Part shown: positions 26,522-39,200 of the stretch, in pieces
Layout of the letters: each line of letters begins with the position of its first letter
How positions within the stretch are numbered: position 1 is the first letter of the stretch
Origin: Lutraria lutraria
Taxonomy: Eukaryota; Mollusca; Bivalvia; Venerida; Mactridae
Assembly (NCBI GenBank): GCA_964023205.1
Contig: OZ026835.1
Location: 21,341,817 to 21,405,816 of the forward strand
Length of the DNA stretch: 64,000 bases
Direction: 5' to 3'
Made by a program: the position numbers and the translations under genes
The notes under the pieces: generated by a model
The model's input: the letters and a program-made list of their open reading frames with translations, nothing else
What the model was told of the DNA's origin: nothing
The model's database searches: none

Positions 26522-26768
26522 AATTATCATATAAGTAAGATTGATTGTTGGACAAAATCAGTTTTTGTCTCCTCTTTCATACATTCGTGTTTAGTAAAAC
26601 ATTTCAAAGTAATTAAATATTAAAGTTTTTATATACCGTAAACATAATTATGACGTGAGAAACAGTGTGAATTTGTCAACCAATCACAAATGTTGGAGTC
26701 GATGGTTAATACAGTTTGTTGAAACTATCAATCGGGAAATACACCTTCATGCATATCATATCATTTCC

Positions 26769-26912
26769 TTATTTGTATAAAGTGAACACGCTTTCATCAA
26801 ATGGTTGAGTATAATGAATTACGCAACATGCAAGCCGGGCTCCAGCATTTCCGGTGTTTAAGCTTTCAGGAGACGATTTATTCATTCCAAGGTCATCTTC
26901 CAAAGCATGTAA
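26769..26912 (-). CDS. SOD coding exon 5 (C-terminal)
   Basis: Codes for residues 182-228 and stop TAA. It starts LHALEDDLG with the last copper ligand H183, then [12 protein letters not shown] with R207 and the disulfide partner C210. The tail continues about 15 residues past the usual SOD end ([15 protein letters not shown]). Acceptor ATATTTTACAG. It is too short to stand out in an open-frame scan and was found by reading for the C-terminal SOD motif. Confidence 0.93.
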   Translation of the reverse strand, partial: LHALEDDLGMNKSSPESLNTGNAGARLACCVIHYTQPFDESVFTLYK

Positions 26913-27249
26913 CTGTAAAATATTAAAAGAAGACAATCACACTAACAGCAAAATGTGTTCTATGTACAATATATTTGGTTTGTCGGCCAGTTCATTAGTA
27001 TTTCATATGGATGATTAATGGTCTAGCGATAAACCGCCGGACTACTGAACGAAAGGTTGTAAGTTCGAATCTTGGCTCAGCCTTTCGATACTTCAGGGAC
27101 GATTTTCAGTGTCCCCATACCAGCAACCGAGGCAAGTACTGCGTTAAGAAAATTACAGGGAATGTATGAGATGTGTATCGGTGCTGTACACCGGGCACGA
27201 GAATGAACCAGGGAAAATATTCGAAACAAGAACAGGGACGTAAAGCCCT

Positions 27250-27282
<33 letters not shown>

Positions 27283-30200
27283 GGCGTCTCTGAATTGATC
27301 ATAGCTATCGAATGAGCCGTTGAACAATAGATGAATATTATGCCATCAACACATAGGATCACGATAGAAATAAGAGTTCGTCACTTTCTTGTATCATCCT
27401 CAGTGTTGATGTACATGTCATAGACTTAATTTCATGCGTGTAATTGAACGACTGTACATCTTTCCATGGCCGTCACTCGCTCGGCGCGTATGAATTTTGA
27501 TGCGGACCAAAGTACTACGTTTATCTACATCCGCCGTGCAATTGTTAAAATGGTTCCTGTTCATGTTACAGTGTAAGTCTGCATAAGTTCATTGTCCATG
27601 AGTACTTTACGTATTTTGATTTTATTTGCTACCATATTTTATATCCATGTATTTGTGTATCTTTACCAAACAACATTTATCTATCACGAGGTAGGGTCAC
27701 CAAATCTGTCCTATCCCATGACGGGTTTCGCTACAGTCGGGTACCAATGAATAATGCATAATTTTCAGCTTTTTGTGCAAATATCTGTTTTACTACATGT
27801 CTTGTTGTTAAACGACTATAAGAGGTAAGTGAACGGTGTGTTATAGGGTCGTCTGTAGGCATATTCTGGAAAGATGGATTATTAGCACGTGACATAGCCT
27901 TGTACAATTCATTCTTACATCCCGTTTTCTTTTTACATTTTATCAAATTGCGCGAGAATACCCACCTACACATGTTAGAGAGTTATATGGGATAGTACTT
28001 GGTGATCTAAATGAATAATTAGTGACGCTTCTATAACTTGATGATAATTCTAATTCATTGTTAATCGAACTGTAATTTATTTAATTAAAGAAACGCCGAC
28101 ACAAGTCCAGCATACTGGTGTAATGATAAAACGATAACGCTGTTTGAAGTTTGTCTGAAATGTATGGAGATGATCAAATTAAAACAAAGGAAGCACCTGA
28201 GTTATTTATCTTAATGTGATTCAAAGAACACATTCACAAATCAGATGCCACCTACGCTGGTACAAGTAGGATAAATTGCTCTATAAAGACGTCACTATTT
28301 GTATAAACGCTTTAAACGAGTGACATTATCTTTTTCTTGCTGTACTCTGTGAACTGTACGTTTTTTTTAAGAATATCAACACATTACTTGTTCAGTTTAA
28401 TAAATTGAAAATACTAACTGGCTGTTCATTTTCATTAACTGATTAGTGACTGACTGACTGACTGACTGACTGATCAACTAATCAATGTATTGATGTAATT
28501 ATATATTAAATTGTTGTTGTTGTTGTTGCTGTTGTAAATTCGTTCATGTGACAATATAATATATAGGTCACCATGCTGTTTATTGTGAATTTTGCATCAT
28601 TGCTGCTTTGTAAAATGTCCTTTTCATGACTAAATATATATATGCAAATAAATATATTCTATTCTATAATAACCTGGCAGCGGAATATATACCAACGTAA
28701 AATACTGGTTGTGAGTTTTTAAAAAATCATAGTTAAAGAGTTCTTTTTATGCAATATTATTTAACATTACATGATCATGTCTGAATCTCGTGCAACATCA
28801 GGTTAAATATAGACACTATACAGGTCCTTCTCTATTGTGACAGGGTCTTTTTTGTGTGGCCCTGATTGTGTTCAATTCGGTGATGTACCGTTGTGTTAAA
28901 ATCAGAATTATTAATGTTGATATTTACCGTTACTTATGTGTTGTTCACTTGGTTGTGTATAACAAAGTGTTATAATGTAATATCATTTATTGTCTTTAAT
29001 TCATGTGCTATTAAACTTTCCAATGATTTCTTTCTTTTTTAATACTAAGAGACTAGCATTTAGCATATGTCCTTCACATACATGTATGTGACCTGCATTT
29101 TATAGGAATAATGAAAAGTCGGACCGTTAGTCTAAATACACTGGCACGGACACAATTCTCTTCTTTTTTTGCTTCATATGGAAAAAATCACGTTTCGACA
29201 GTAGTCTCAGTACCTTGATTTATTCTGCATTACAAAATTCAGAAAAAGCTCTTGGTGAATGATCAGTAAAATTTGTTTGTATTAGGGTCTGTAATAGGTA
29301 ATAGCGATGCTTTATTGTACTTTAGCTAAATTAATGAATTGGTTGTTTTACTTACCACCAGACCACGTCCAGCAATATTATGCCAGCCAAATAATGTAGC
29401 GAAATACTCTACTTTCCTCATGTTAATGTCCCCGTTTCTGGTTTGCACAACGTTACTCAAGTCTCCAAGATGTCTTTGACTGAAATTGACAAACCAATGG
29501 TGCATTAATGTAAAGATGATTAAATCAATAATATATTTATAACACGTCCATAGATAAACCAATAATACATAAATTATACAAAAGTATATACATGTACAAA
29601 CAATACGTCAATGATAAATTAATAATTATATCAATGATACATGAATGAAAACATAAATAGTACATCAATATATACATTGACAAAACATCTATTGTAGATC
29701 AATAATCAGTCAATAATACACCAACAATACATCTATAACACAACAATAATAAATGCATATCTATATTTGATCAATAATACATCATTGTTAAATTGATATT
29801 TATCAATAATACATCATTGATATATCGATATTTGATCAATAGTACAAAATGTACATCATTAACATCGATATTTGATCAATAATACATCATTAATATATCG
29901 ATATTTGATCAATAATACATCAATAATACATCGATATTTGATCAATAATTCATCAATAATACATCGATTTTTTATCAATAACACACCAAAAACATCGATA
30001 TTTGATGAATAATACATCAATTATACATGTACATCGATATTCAATCAAAATACACAATGAAACACAAATCTATATCGAATCAATAATATATGAATGAGTC
30101 CTCAATAATGCCTCCACGAGTATAATACATCAAGGATATGTCTGCCTTCATTAAACTTTCTGAAGACGATACAGATGAGCTTAACGAGACGATAGAGATG

Positions 30201-33200
30201 ATTAACATGTGAGTGTGGTTATCTTTACCTCCATCATTAAAATGACGATAACCATATTTTTACAAAGAAGAACATGTAGAAAAATCTGATAATGAAGAAA
30301 ATTACAATAATTCTATAAACGACTTAAACACCAGTTATAATTCTTACGGTCAAAATATGACGATGCTGATACTGACAATGATTAGTATAAAGTTTATGTT
30401 AGTGCTTTGATTAAAGATTCTGACACTAAATTGATCAAACTCGTGGTTTCCCTTGTTCGAAACGTGTTAGGTACGTGATTTGGAATTAATACAATTTATT
30501 CAGTTCTTTTTGTGTTCCGTATCAAAAAAGGTATCATACTTTGGCCACTGATTCAAAAATATGTTTAATTGTTTAATTTATGTATAACCGCCCATTTATT
30601 TCCTGTTTAGTGACGTATGGTTTCATTAATTGTGGGTCATAAAACCGCAGTATTAACATGTTATGAAACACCAAACATGTACATTATTAAATCATATATT
30701 GTACATCAATATTCAGCCATCATTTATTAATATTCTAATAAAACCATAGCAATAAGCTTATAACTATCGCCCACTCCTACATATAGGAATAAATGTCTCC
30801 AACATAGGTATATATCAAATCCTTGATATAATGCGTAACTTCTTTATTGACGCAGCAGGAATTCTAATATGCGTTTTATGATTTTCAACTAAAGTACATC
30901 CTCTCCAGAGCGGTCCCCTCTTGGGCAACAACCTCCATTCAATAACAACACGATTTTCCCCCTGCACGATTTAAAAAAAATCAAGTTCCGACAGTTCTTT
31001 CAGTACTTTGATATTATAATGTTATTAATTAGGAAAATTCATACTGGTCAAGTAATTTGTCTGAGGTTCGCTGTATTGGCCTGAGCCCAATAGGGCTCTG
31101 CTCAATACAGTTGACCGAATACAGATAACTCGGCTATAGTTGATTTCCCCAAATTGACACATCGTATTACAGTTGCCATGAATCCTACAACCTGTGATTG
31201 TATACATCATGTATATTTTATTTTACTTAAATCAAATAACATGGGCTTTATACATGGACTGAAATATTGACAAGTGCCAGTTTAAGACTGTAACCCTTTA
31301 CGAATACAAGGCAACTTCTTCAGAGAGGTCCTCTCTTTAGCAATAACTTCTCTAATACAACAACATGTTTTTCCCCAAATGTACGATTTAGATATAAATT
31401 TAAAATCTCTAGAGCAAAAACCTCTCAACAACAGCTTAATTTTACTTCTCCCAAAGTATGTTGTTTTTGGAGAGGTTACACTGTATATTCATGGCTTTTA
31501 TTTCCTTATTTGTTTGTACATTAATTAATATTTATTTAAACATTTTGAGACAATACATGGAGACAATGAGACCTCGTAATGATGTAAAAACTGTTTCTAT
31601 CAATCAAGCTGTTGTTTTCTTTCTTCTCTTATATCGTACATAATGATGTTTAGTTCATTAATTTACTAGTATTCGGGGAAACATTTCTTGTACACAATTT
31701 GTTACGCAGTAATTATTTAGTTCATTATTTACGACCACAACATAAACTGAAACGAAACACTCACAAATGAAATATGGGTTTGTTTCCTTTTTTTCATTTG
31801 TTGTTGTTGTTCAACGAATGTCTGAAAATCATTTATTCCAGTCGGTCCATTTATTGGTGTTTTTAGTAAGACGGGAGATTGACATTACAAAAAAATGTCC
31901 TAATGGCTATAATATACTTTGTGAAATTGTTATGAGAACACATATTAGTGCAAAAAAGGAAGGAGATAAAACATGTTTTGGAAGACAAACAAAGCCAGTC
32001 AAACATGTTTAGGATGACAAACAAACGGAAGTCAAACATGTTTAGTATGACAAACAAACGGAAGTCAAACATGTTTAGTATGACAAACAAACGGAAGTCA
32101 AACATGTTTAGTATGACAAACAAACGGAAGTCAAACATGTTTAGTATGACAAACAAACGGAAGTCAAACATGTTTAGTATGACAAACAAACGGAAGTCAA
32201 ACATGTTTAGTATGACAAACAAACGGAAATCAAGCATGTTTAGGATGACAAACAAAGGAAGTCAATCATGTTTAGGATGACAAACAAACGGAAATCAAGC
32301 ATGTTTAGGATGACAAACAAATGGAAATCAAGCATGTTTAGGATGAAAAACAAACGGAAATCAAGCATGTTTAGGATGACAAACAAATGGAAATCAAGCA
32401 TGTTTAGGATGACAAACAAACGGAAATCAAGCATGTTTAGGATGACAAACAAATGGAAATCAAGCATGTTTAGGATGACAAACAAAGGAAGTCAATCATG
32501 TTTAGGATGACAAACAAAGGAAGTCAATCATGTTTAGGATGACAAACAAACGGAAATCAAGCATGTTTAGGATGACAAACAAATGGAAATCAAGCATGTT
32601 TAGGATGACAAACAAACGGAAATCAAGCATGTTTAGGATGACAAACAAATGGAAATCAAACATGTTTAGGATGACAAACAAAGGAAGTCAATCATGTTTA
32701 GTATGACAAACAAACGGAAGTCAATCATGTTTAGGATGACAAACAAACGGAAATCAAGCATGTTTAGGATGACAAACAAATGGAAATCAAACATGTTTAG
32801 GAAGACAAACAAAGGGATGTCAAACATGTTTAGGATGACAAACAAACGAAAGTCAATCATGTTTAGGAAGACAAACAAAGGGATGTCAAACATGTTTAGG
32901 ATGACAAACAAAGGAAGTCAATCATGTTTAGGATGACAAACAAACGGAAGTCAAACATGTTTAGGATGACAAACAAACGGAAGTCAATCGTGTTTAGGAT
33001 GACAAACAAAGGGAGTCAGTCATGTTTAGGAAGACAAACAAAGGGATGTCAAACATGTTTAGGATGACAAACAAAGGAAGTCAAACATGTTTAGGATGAC
33101 AAACAAACGGAAGTCAATCGTGTTTAGGATGACAAACAAAGGAAGTCAATCATGTTTAGTATGACAAACAAACGGATGTCAATCATGTTTAGGATGACAA

Positions 33201-36200
33201 ACAAACGGAAATCAAGCATGTTTAGGATGACAAACAAACGGAAGTCAATCATGTTTAGGAAGACAAACAAAGGAATGTCAAACATGTTTATGATGACAAA
33301 CAAAGGAAGTCAATCATGTTAAGGATGACAAACAAACGGAAGTCAAACATGTTTAGGATGACAAACAAACGGAAGTCAATCGTGTTTAGGATGACAAACA
33401 AAGGGAGTCAGTCATGTTTAGGAAGACAAACAAAGGGATGTCAAACAAAGGAAGTCAAACATGTTTAGGAAGACAAACAAAGGGGAAAAAGAAATACTGC
33501 CTTAAATCACAGTTCATATTTATTTATATTTTAAAGATATGTGCGTGTATCATATCCATTATCTTGGGTAAAAGTGTGGTCATTGCTAACAGGTGACCCT
33601 ACAATGCTTTCGAAAGATGTTAGGGATACAAAGGGTGCAAAAAGTTACGAAAATTAGTATAAATGATTTAGCGTCTGTCTCATCTTTGCATGAATAAATA
33701 GGTATTTATAAAAAATTATCTAACAGATTGCAATAATTAAATATTATTGATAGTGATGGATCGTAGTAATATATTCTGTATGTTTTCTTATTGCTAAATG
33801 TTTGTTGTTTTATATGATAGATAAAAATTGGAGTTATCAAAAGTATATTCTGTTAACCACACGATTGAAGCCAACCATTAATTCCTCTGTAAATCAGAAT
33901 TTCGTTTTTGTTAGTAGGTAGGAATAGAGCGATTTTATTAAACTGCCAAAGCTAAATAATTGCACGGTTTCTGAATGCAATTATTTTTAGCTTCGTATTA
34001 CAATCGATAGTTTTCTTATGACATATTCCATTCCGCTTGTTTATATAATATTATGTTGCGCATCGTTCAATACATGTATGTACATTTGACAAGCGGTATA
34101 AGGAAAATTATCGTATACCTTACGAAAGTAATCGAATCTCACCGAAGCTAGAAATAAATGCAAACATTGAAAATGAAATTATGCAGCTTTGGCAGTCCGA
34201 TAAAATCGCGCAATAAACTCCAACAATATACAGTAGAACCCCGCTTATAAGACCATCTAAGGTTCTTAGAAAAAGTCGTCCCACTAGCGGGATGGTCTTA
34301 ATATAGGAAAAACCGATCTGTAACTTTATTTTTTACAAATAAATACAAATATACAAATACTGAAAATTTCCGTTTTTTTAAGAAGTGCCAGTGTTATTGG
34401 GGTGGTCCTAATTTCGATGTGATCGTATTGGGGTGGTCCTAATTTCGATGTGATCGTATTGGGGTGGTCCTAATTTCGATGTGATCGTATTGGGGTGGTC
34501 CTAATTTCGATGTGATCGTATTGGGGTGGTCCTAATTTCGATGTGATCGGGGTTCAGGTGTATATTTTGTATCTTATATTATGGATATAAGTAAACAATA
34601 TATGCTCTCTTTCGTATAATAAATTAGTGTATTACTTACGAGGGTTTATGCCACTGTGAACCGTGTTTTTTGTTATACGGGTTGTAATGTGGTCCCATTG
34701 ATTCACATCCGTCTGACATGTCGCCGTACTTGTGGATGTGAAATCCATGCTTCTCTGTATTGTCCGTGTTTGGAACATTGTAGATAACTGATTGGATATA
34801 CATAAATCCATATCTACAATCTTGTTCCTGAAATAACGAAGAAGATTATTGAATCAATGAAGTATACTATACTTAACGAACTTCTTATTCTAAATTTGAC
34901 ATGCAACCAATCATTGGCAACATCATCAAGTAAATAATGGCAATACGTAAATACGCATTTACTGACGTTATAATTATTATTGCAAATAAAGATCCGAATA
35001 AAGACATATATGCACGAAGTGGTTAATTTAGTTTTAAGTCATCAATCTAGTAATCTAATGTACTACCTTACAGGTTCAACAATAAACTTCAATATTCAAT
35101 TTAGAATGACAGAAATGATAAAATAATGTAATATTCATCTGATATCGTCTTAGCACGTGTACTGTTTTTGTGGACTCTGATTGAGAGGTTATACCATTGT
35201 CTACTTCACTTAGATCATCGATGATAAGTTAATGCTGGTGTTAAAGAATATGAGACATGGTATTCTAAGGGGTCAACAAATTAACACTAAAATTTGATAC
35301 ACATCCTAAAATTACGTAAAGTCAATGACTTACATACATAAGGCTATAACATTCATTATTGCTAGTGTTCGGCCCAAAGGCTTAAATATCAATACAATAC
35401 AATACAATAGATTTATTTGCATAAACTTTTACAAGTTTATCGCCATTTACAAAATGATACAAACAAGATGGCGATAACAAAATACAAGTACAAAAGAAAA
35501 TGAGAAAAGTATTATAATGCAATACAAATACTTATGAATAACAATATCAATTATGCTCTTAATATATTTGCTAAATAAAGGAATTTCGATAATTTATTTA
35601 ATAAATTAATGTTTGATGTGTTTAACAATTTTTTGAATTTAAAAATATTTGGCCAATGATTGTAATACTTAGGTAAATAGTCTTTTCTTAAATTTCTGTA
35701 AAATGGACATACTAATAAAAAATGGTATTCGTTTTCTATACTTAACATGCTACATTTATTACACAATCTTTGTTCTTTTGGAATATTCCTATGTCTACCT
35801 TCTTCAATTAATAAATTGTGAGATGAGCATCTAAATCCTGTTAAGGCTATTCTGTATTTATCATTATTTATATTTAAATATTGTTCGACCTGAAATTGAG
35901 TTTTGTATATACGATAACTTTCCAATTTTGATAGAGTATTTATTTCGTTGAACCATTTCTGATAATATTGATCATATAAATATCAGTAACTTGATCATTG
36001 TCATCAGTCGTCGGCGTGATCAGAGGGTGCAAGAAACAAGTCACACCTTCCAGATAGATAATTAGATAATTACATTAAGTTTATGTCGCGAAAAGAGAAA
36101 AAACGCACACCAAATTCTATTAATTGCATCGAGACAGTTCGCACACCAAATTCTATTAATTGCATCGAGATAGTTCGCACACCAAATTCTATTAATTGCA

Positions 36201-39200
36201 TCGAGATAGTTGCTATCTTTATCAGCTTTAAGAAGAGTTTCAATTACATTCAACGTGATACATTGTGCTCGCGCATTAAGAGTGATGTTAGTAACCCTGA
36301 CCGTATGAAGCTTGTACAAATTCCTGACATCTGTGACATACATGATATATTAACAGACACACCAACCTCATAGCATAATTCACACTACGATTCCTCACTC
36401 ATTATGCAACACAGCCAGGGTATTATCGGTTGTATGTAGTAACTTCATAAAGTAACCAGCCACGTGTTTATTCTCAATATGTTTACGGTTTCATATTGAC
36501 TATTTTAGTCTGATTTGTACCAGTGTATATGAAAAGTCATGACTTATAAACAAGTCAGTAACTCTGCGATTCTGAAGCATGTCAAACGAATTACGCGAGC
36601 TTAGAGTAAAGATTAACTCACAAGCAATTACCGAGGACAAACATGTTATTTTCCACCAAGGAGTACTACGACAAGCTGTATAAGGTGACATTCTCCACTC
36701 TGTTTTCTAAATAAGAACACTGTAATTGGTCACCAATTTCTACGTCTCATTTATTCAATCTCCTGAACTTATATCAACAAATGTATGTATGCGCACATCA
36801 CTGTTTATCACAAAGATTGCAATACTAAAGAAATTAGGTGATTATTCTATTTGAAATCTGTCTCAAAACAGAAGTGATCCTGTTCTACTGGTCACGTGTT
36901 CCGTATTTCGTTTTTCTAGCTCTGTTTGTGACGTAACTAATAAGCTCCAGTTGCCGTATGTCAGGACTTATCTGTTCTCTTTTTGTATTGTGTAAGAATA
37001 GACTGAATTCTAAAGCATAGCAAAATGCGAGATGTCTGTATATGCATTCCTCATTACTAGTACCTCACATTAAAATATGACGGTCAACATACATACGCAT
37101 ATTCTTGCTATATGGAGTTCAAAACGAATACGCGAATGGTTTGATAGGCTACAATTCTTAATGAATAGTAACATGTACTTAATAGTATGGACTTCCCTCC
37201 GTGTTCCCTTTTCTCACTCCACGCTAAACTCACAACCAGTACTAATTGCCGTCTGTTATTTTAGTACCCTTCGTGTCGTTGGAAGTAATATTGCCATTAT
37301 GATATCAGGGGCGTTCTTTGTGTTTTTGGGAAGGTGCCCAAGCTCTTTATGTTAAAATGAAATAGCGGGTTGTAGCCACTTTCGGGGGAAAGTTCTCGCC
37401 TGAGACCAATTTTGGCCATGAAATTTCATGGAGAAATTGGGGAAAATTGCATGATTGTCAAGAATATTTTCAATGGTGAAGGCGCCTTCTACTGGTTACA
37501 AATGTATGTTAATAAAAACTCCTCGATATGAAAACATTCATGGACTCAAACTGATCTCATGACTGAGTAAGGTGGTTGGTCGTTATACTTTATTTAAACA
37601 TTGTACAACCAGGCGACCAATACATGTATACATGACATCCACGCGATATACTTACTTGCACTAGTTGCATGAAGTAAATGGTTCCATTGATGTCGCTTGG
37701 TTTGTTCGGGTTTGCTTCAATATTGCATTTGGCATAGAGCTCTGAAATTCAAGAAAAAATATTATCTTTGAAGAGAACAATTAGAATAAGATTCATCTGT
37801 AGTGAATGAAAGGACTTACATACACACATGGATTCTCAACTTCCGTATTTACAGTTAGAAGTAATCAAATCCCGCGGAAGCGACGTGAATCAACGGGATT
37901 TCAACATAAAAATGAACTTGTTCCACTGTCTATGCTCAATTTTACAATAGCGTAAATGTCCGTGATGAACCGAATGTTTACAACAGCGATACTATCCGTG
38001 ATTATCCGAATGTTAAATTCCAGAGAACTGCTTAATGCTTAATGTCCGCCAGGTTGGAAGTTAAAGAGAAAGGTTTCCGTGTTTGAAAATATAATGCTCG
38101 ATTGGTGCATTTTTTCAATACATATGCTTACAGGTGTATTTCTATAAAGCGTGATCCACAAACGTTTATAAATACTCACACCGACCTCTTGCCTCGCGCG
38201 ATAAATGCTTACCGAAAAGTCCGTAAACACCCCATTACAGCTGTCGGGAAAAGTCGGAAGTAGTAATACTCATACAAATGAGCGATAGGCATCCGTGAAC
38301 GTTTTGATTATACACAAATGTATACATAGATACTGCTAAAAATAAAATACAAAATTGTATATACTAGTAATTAAAACGTTCATGGATGCCTGTCAACCAT
38401 TTGTACGAGTAAAATTTGATAATACATTTGTACATGTACATTATTTCGTAACATTCGGATACAACCCACAGCATTGTCTCATCCTACAGTGATCCTTTCG
38501 AATATAGCTCCTCGGGGATGTTCTAAAGCTGTATACGGAAAAAAGCATTCTCACCTTCTGTATACAGCTTTCCGGGGAGCTCTACTCGCCGCATTTAGTT
38601 TACGTGCGAAATAAGGAGCTGTATTCAGTGTAGTTGTTGCTTCCCTCGGATATAGATCCCATATTATCTGATACAAGAAAAAAATATTAAATTTCTAATG
38701 ATGATGAATTTGTAATTCATGCAAACATTTGACGACACGATAGGTATTTTCGATGCAATAGCGATTTAGTAATGAGATCGTCCGTCTGTCCGTCTGTCTG
38801 TCAGTCTGTCTTTTACATAATGCTACTTTTATGGTTGTTTGGCTTATTAAGGGGTAAAAGTTGTATTCCTGAAATAAGAAGTGTATGATGGTTTAAATTG
38901 ACAAAAATATCAATGAGATCAGCCTTGAGAGATCGCCAGTCTGTATGTTTGTTTGTCCTGACAATGTCTTTTGGGAATTAGATCAACCAAATATAATGAC
39001 TGTCAGTAAAGTTACAGGTTTTCGTTGGCATGTATATCATCATATTGATAACGCTTTATGTGAGCTATATTCAACTTTGCACAAGCTTTTTTCAGTATAC
39101 AGCTGAAATTCTGCCATTTACCGAATGGAGCTATGTTGCAGAGCTGTATACGAAAGGATCACTATAGGATGTTACAAAGCATGTGCAAAATTGAATACAG

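Larger units (their letters stand above)
29480..34639 (-). other. SOD intron 3
   Basis: 5,160 bp, the largest intron. It holds a degenerate ATCAATAATAC-type array (29.6-30.1 kb), two CCTCTCCAAAGC-family elements (30.9 and 31.3-31.5 kb), a 1.5-kb 33-bp satellite, a foldback element (33.9-34.2 kb) and a pogo-like element with its own minisatellite (34.23-34.56 kb). No additional exon is needed, since exon 3 and exon 4 phases match. Confidence 0.8.
34828..37655 (-). other. SOD intron 2
   Basis: 2,828 bp. It contains a 5'-truncated LINE end (35391-35990) and a three-copy 36-bp repeat (36104-36211). The plus-strand frame at 37077-37355 has no family resemblance. No extra exon recognised. Confidence 0.75.

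Noticed and set aside
30136..30210. Short frame [21 protein letters not shown]
   Set aside because: Looks protein-like but is only 24 codons, lies in SOD intron 3 and has no splice partners. The SOD exons already join in phase without it.
31955..33490. CRISPR-like array
   Set aside because: Units are contiguous tandem copies without unique spacers, in an intron of an animal gene.
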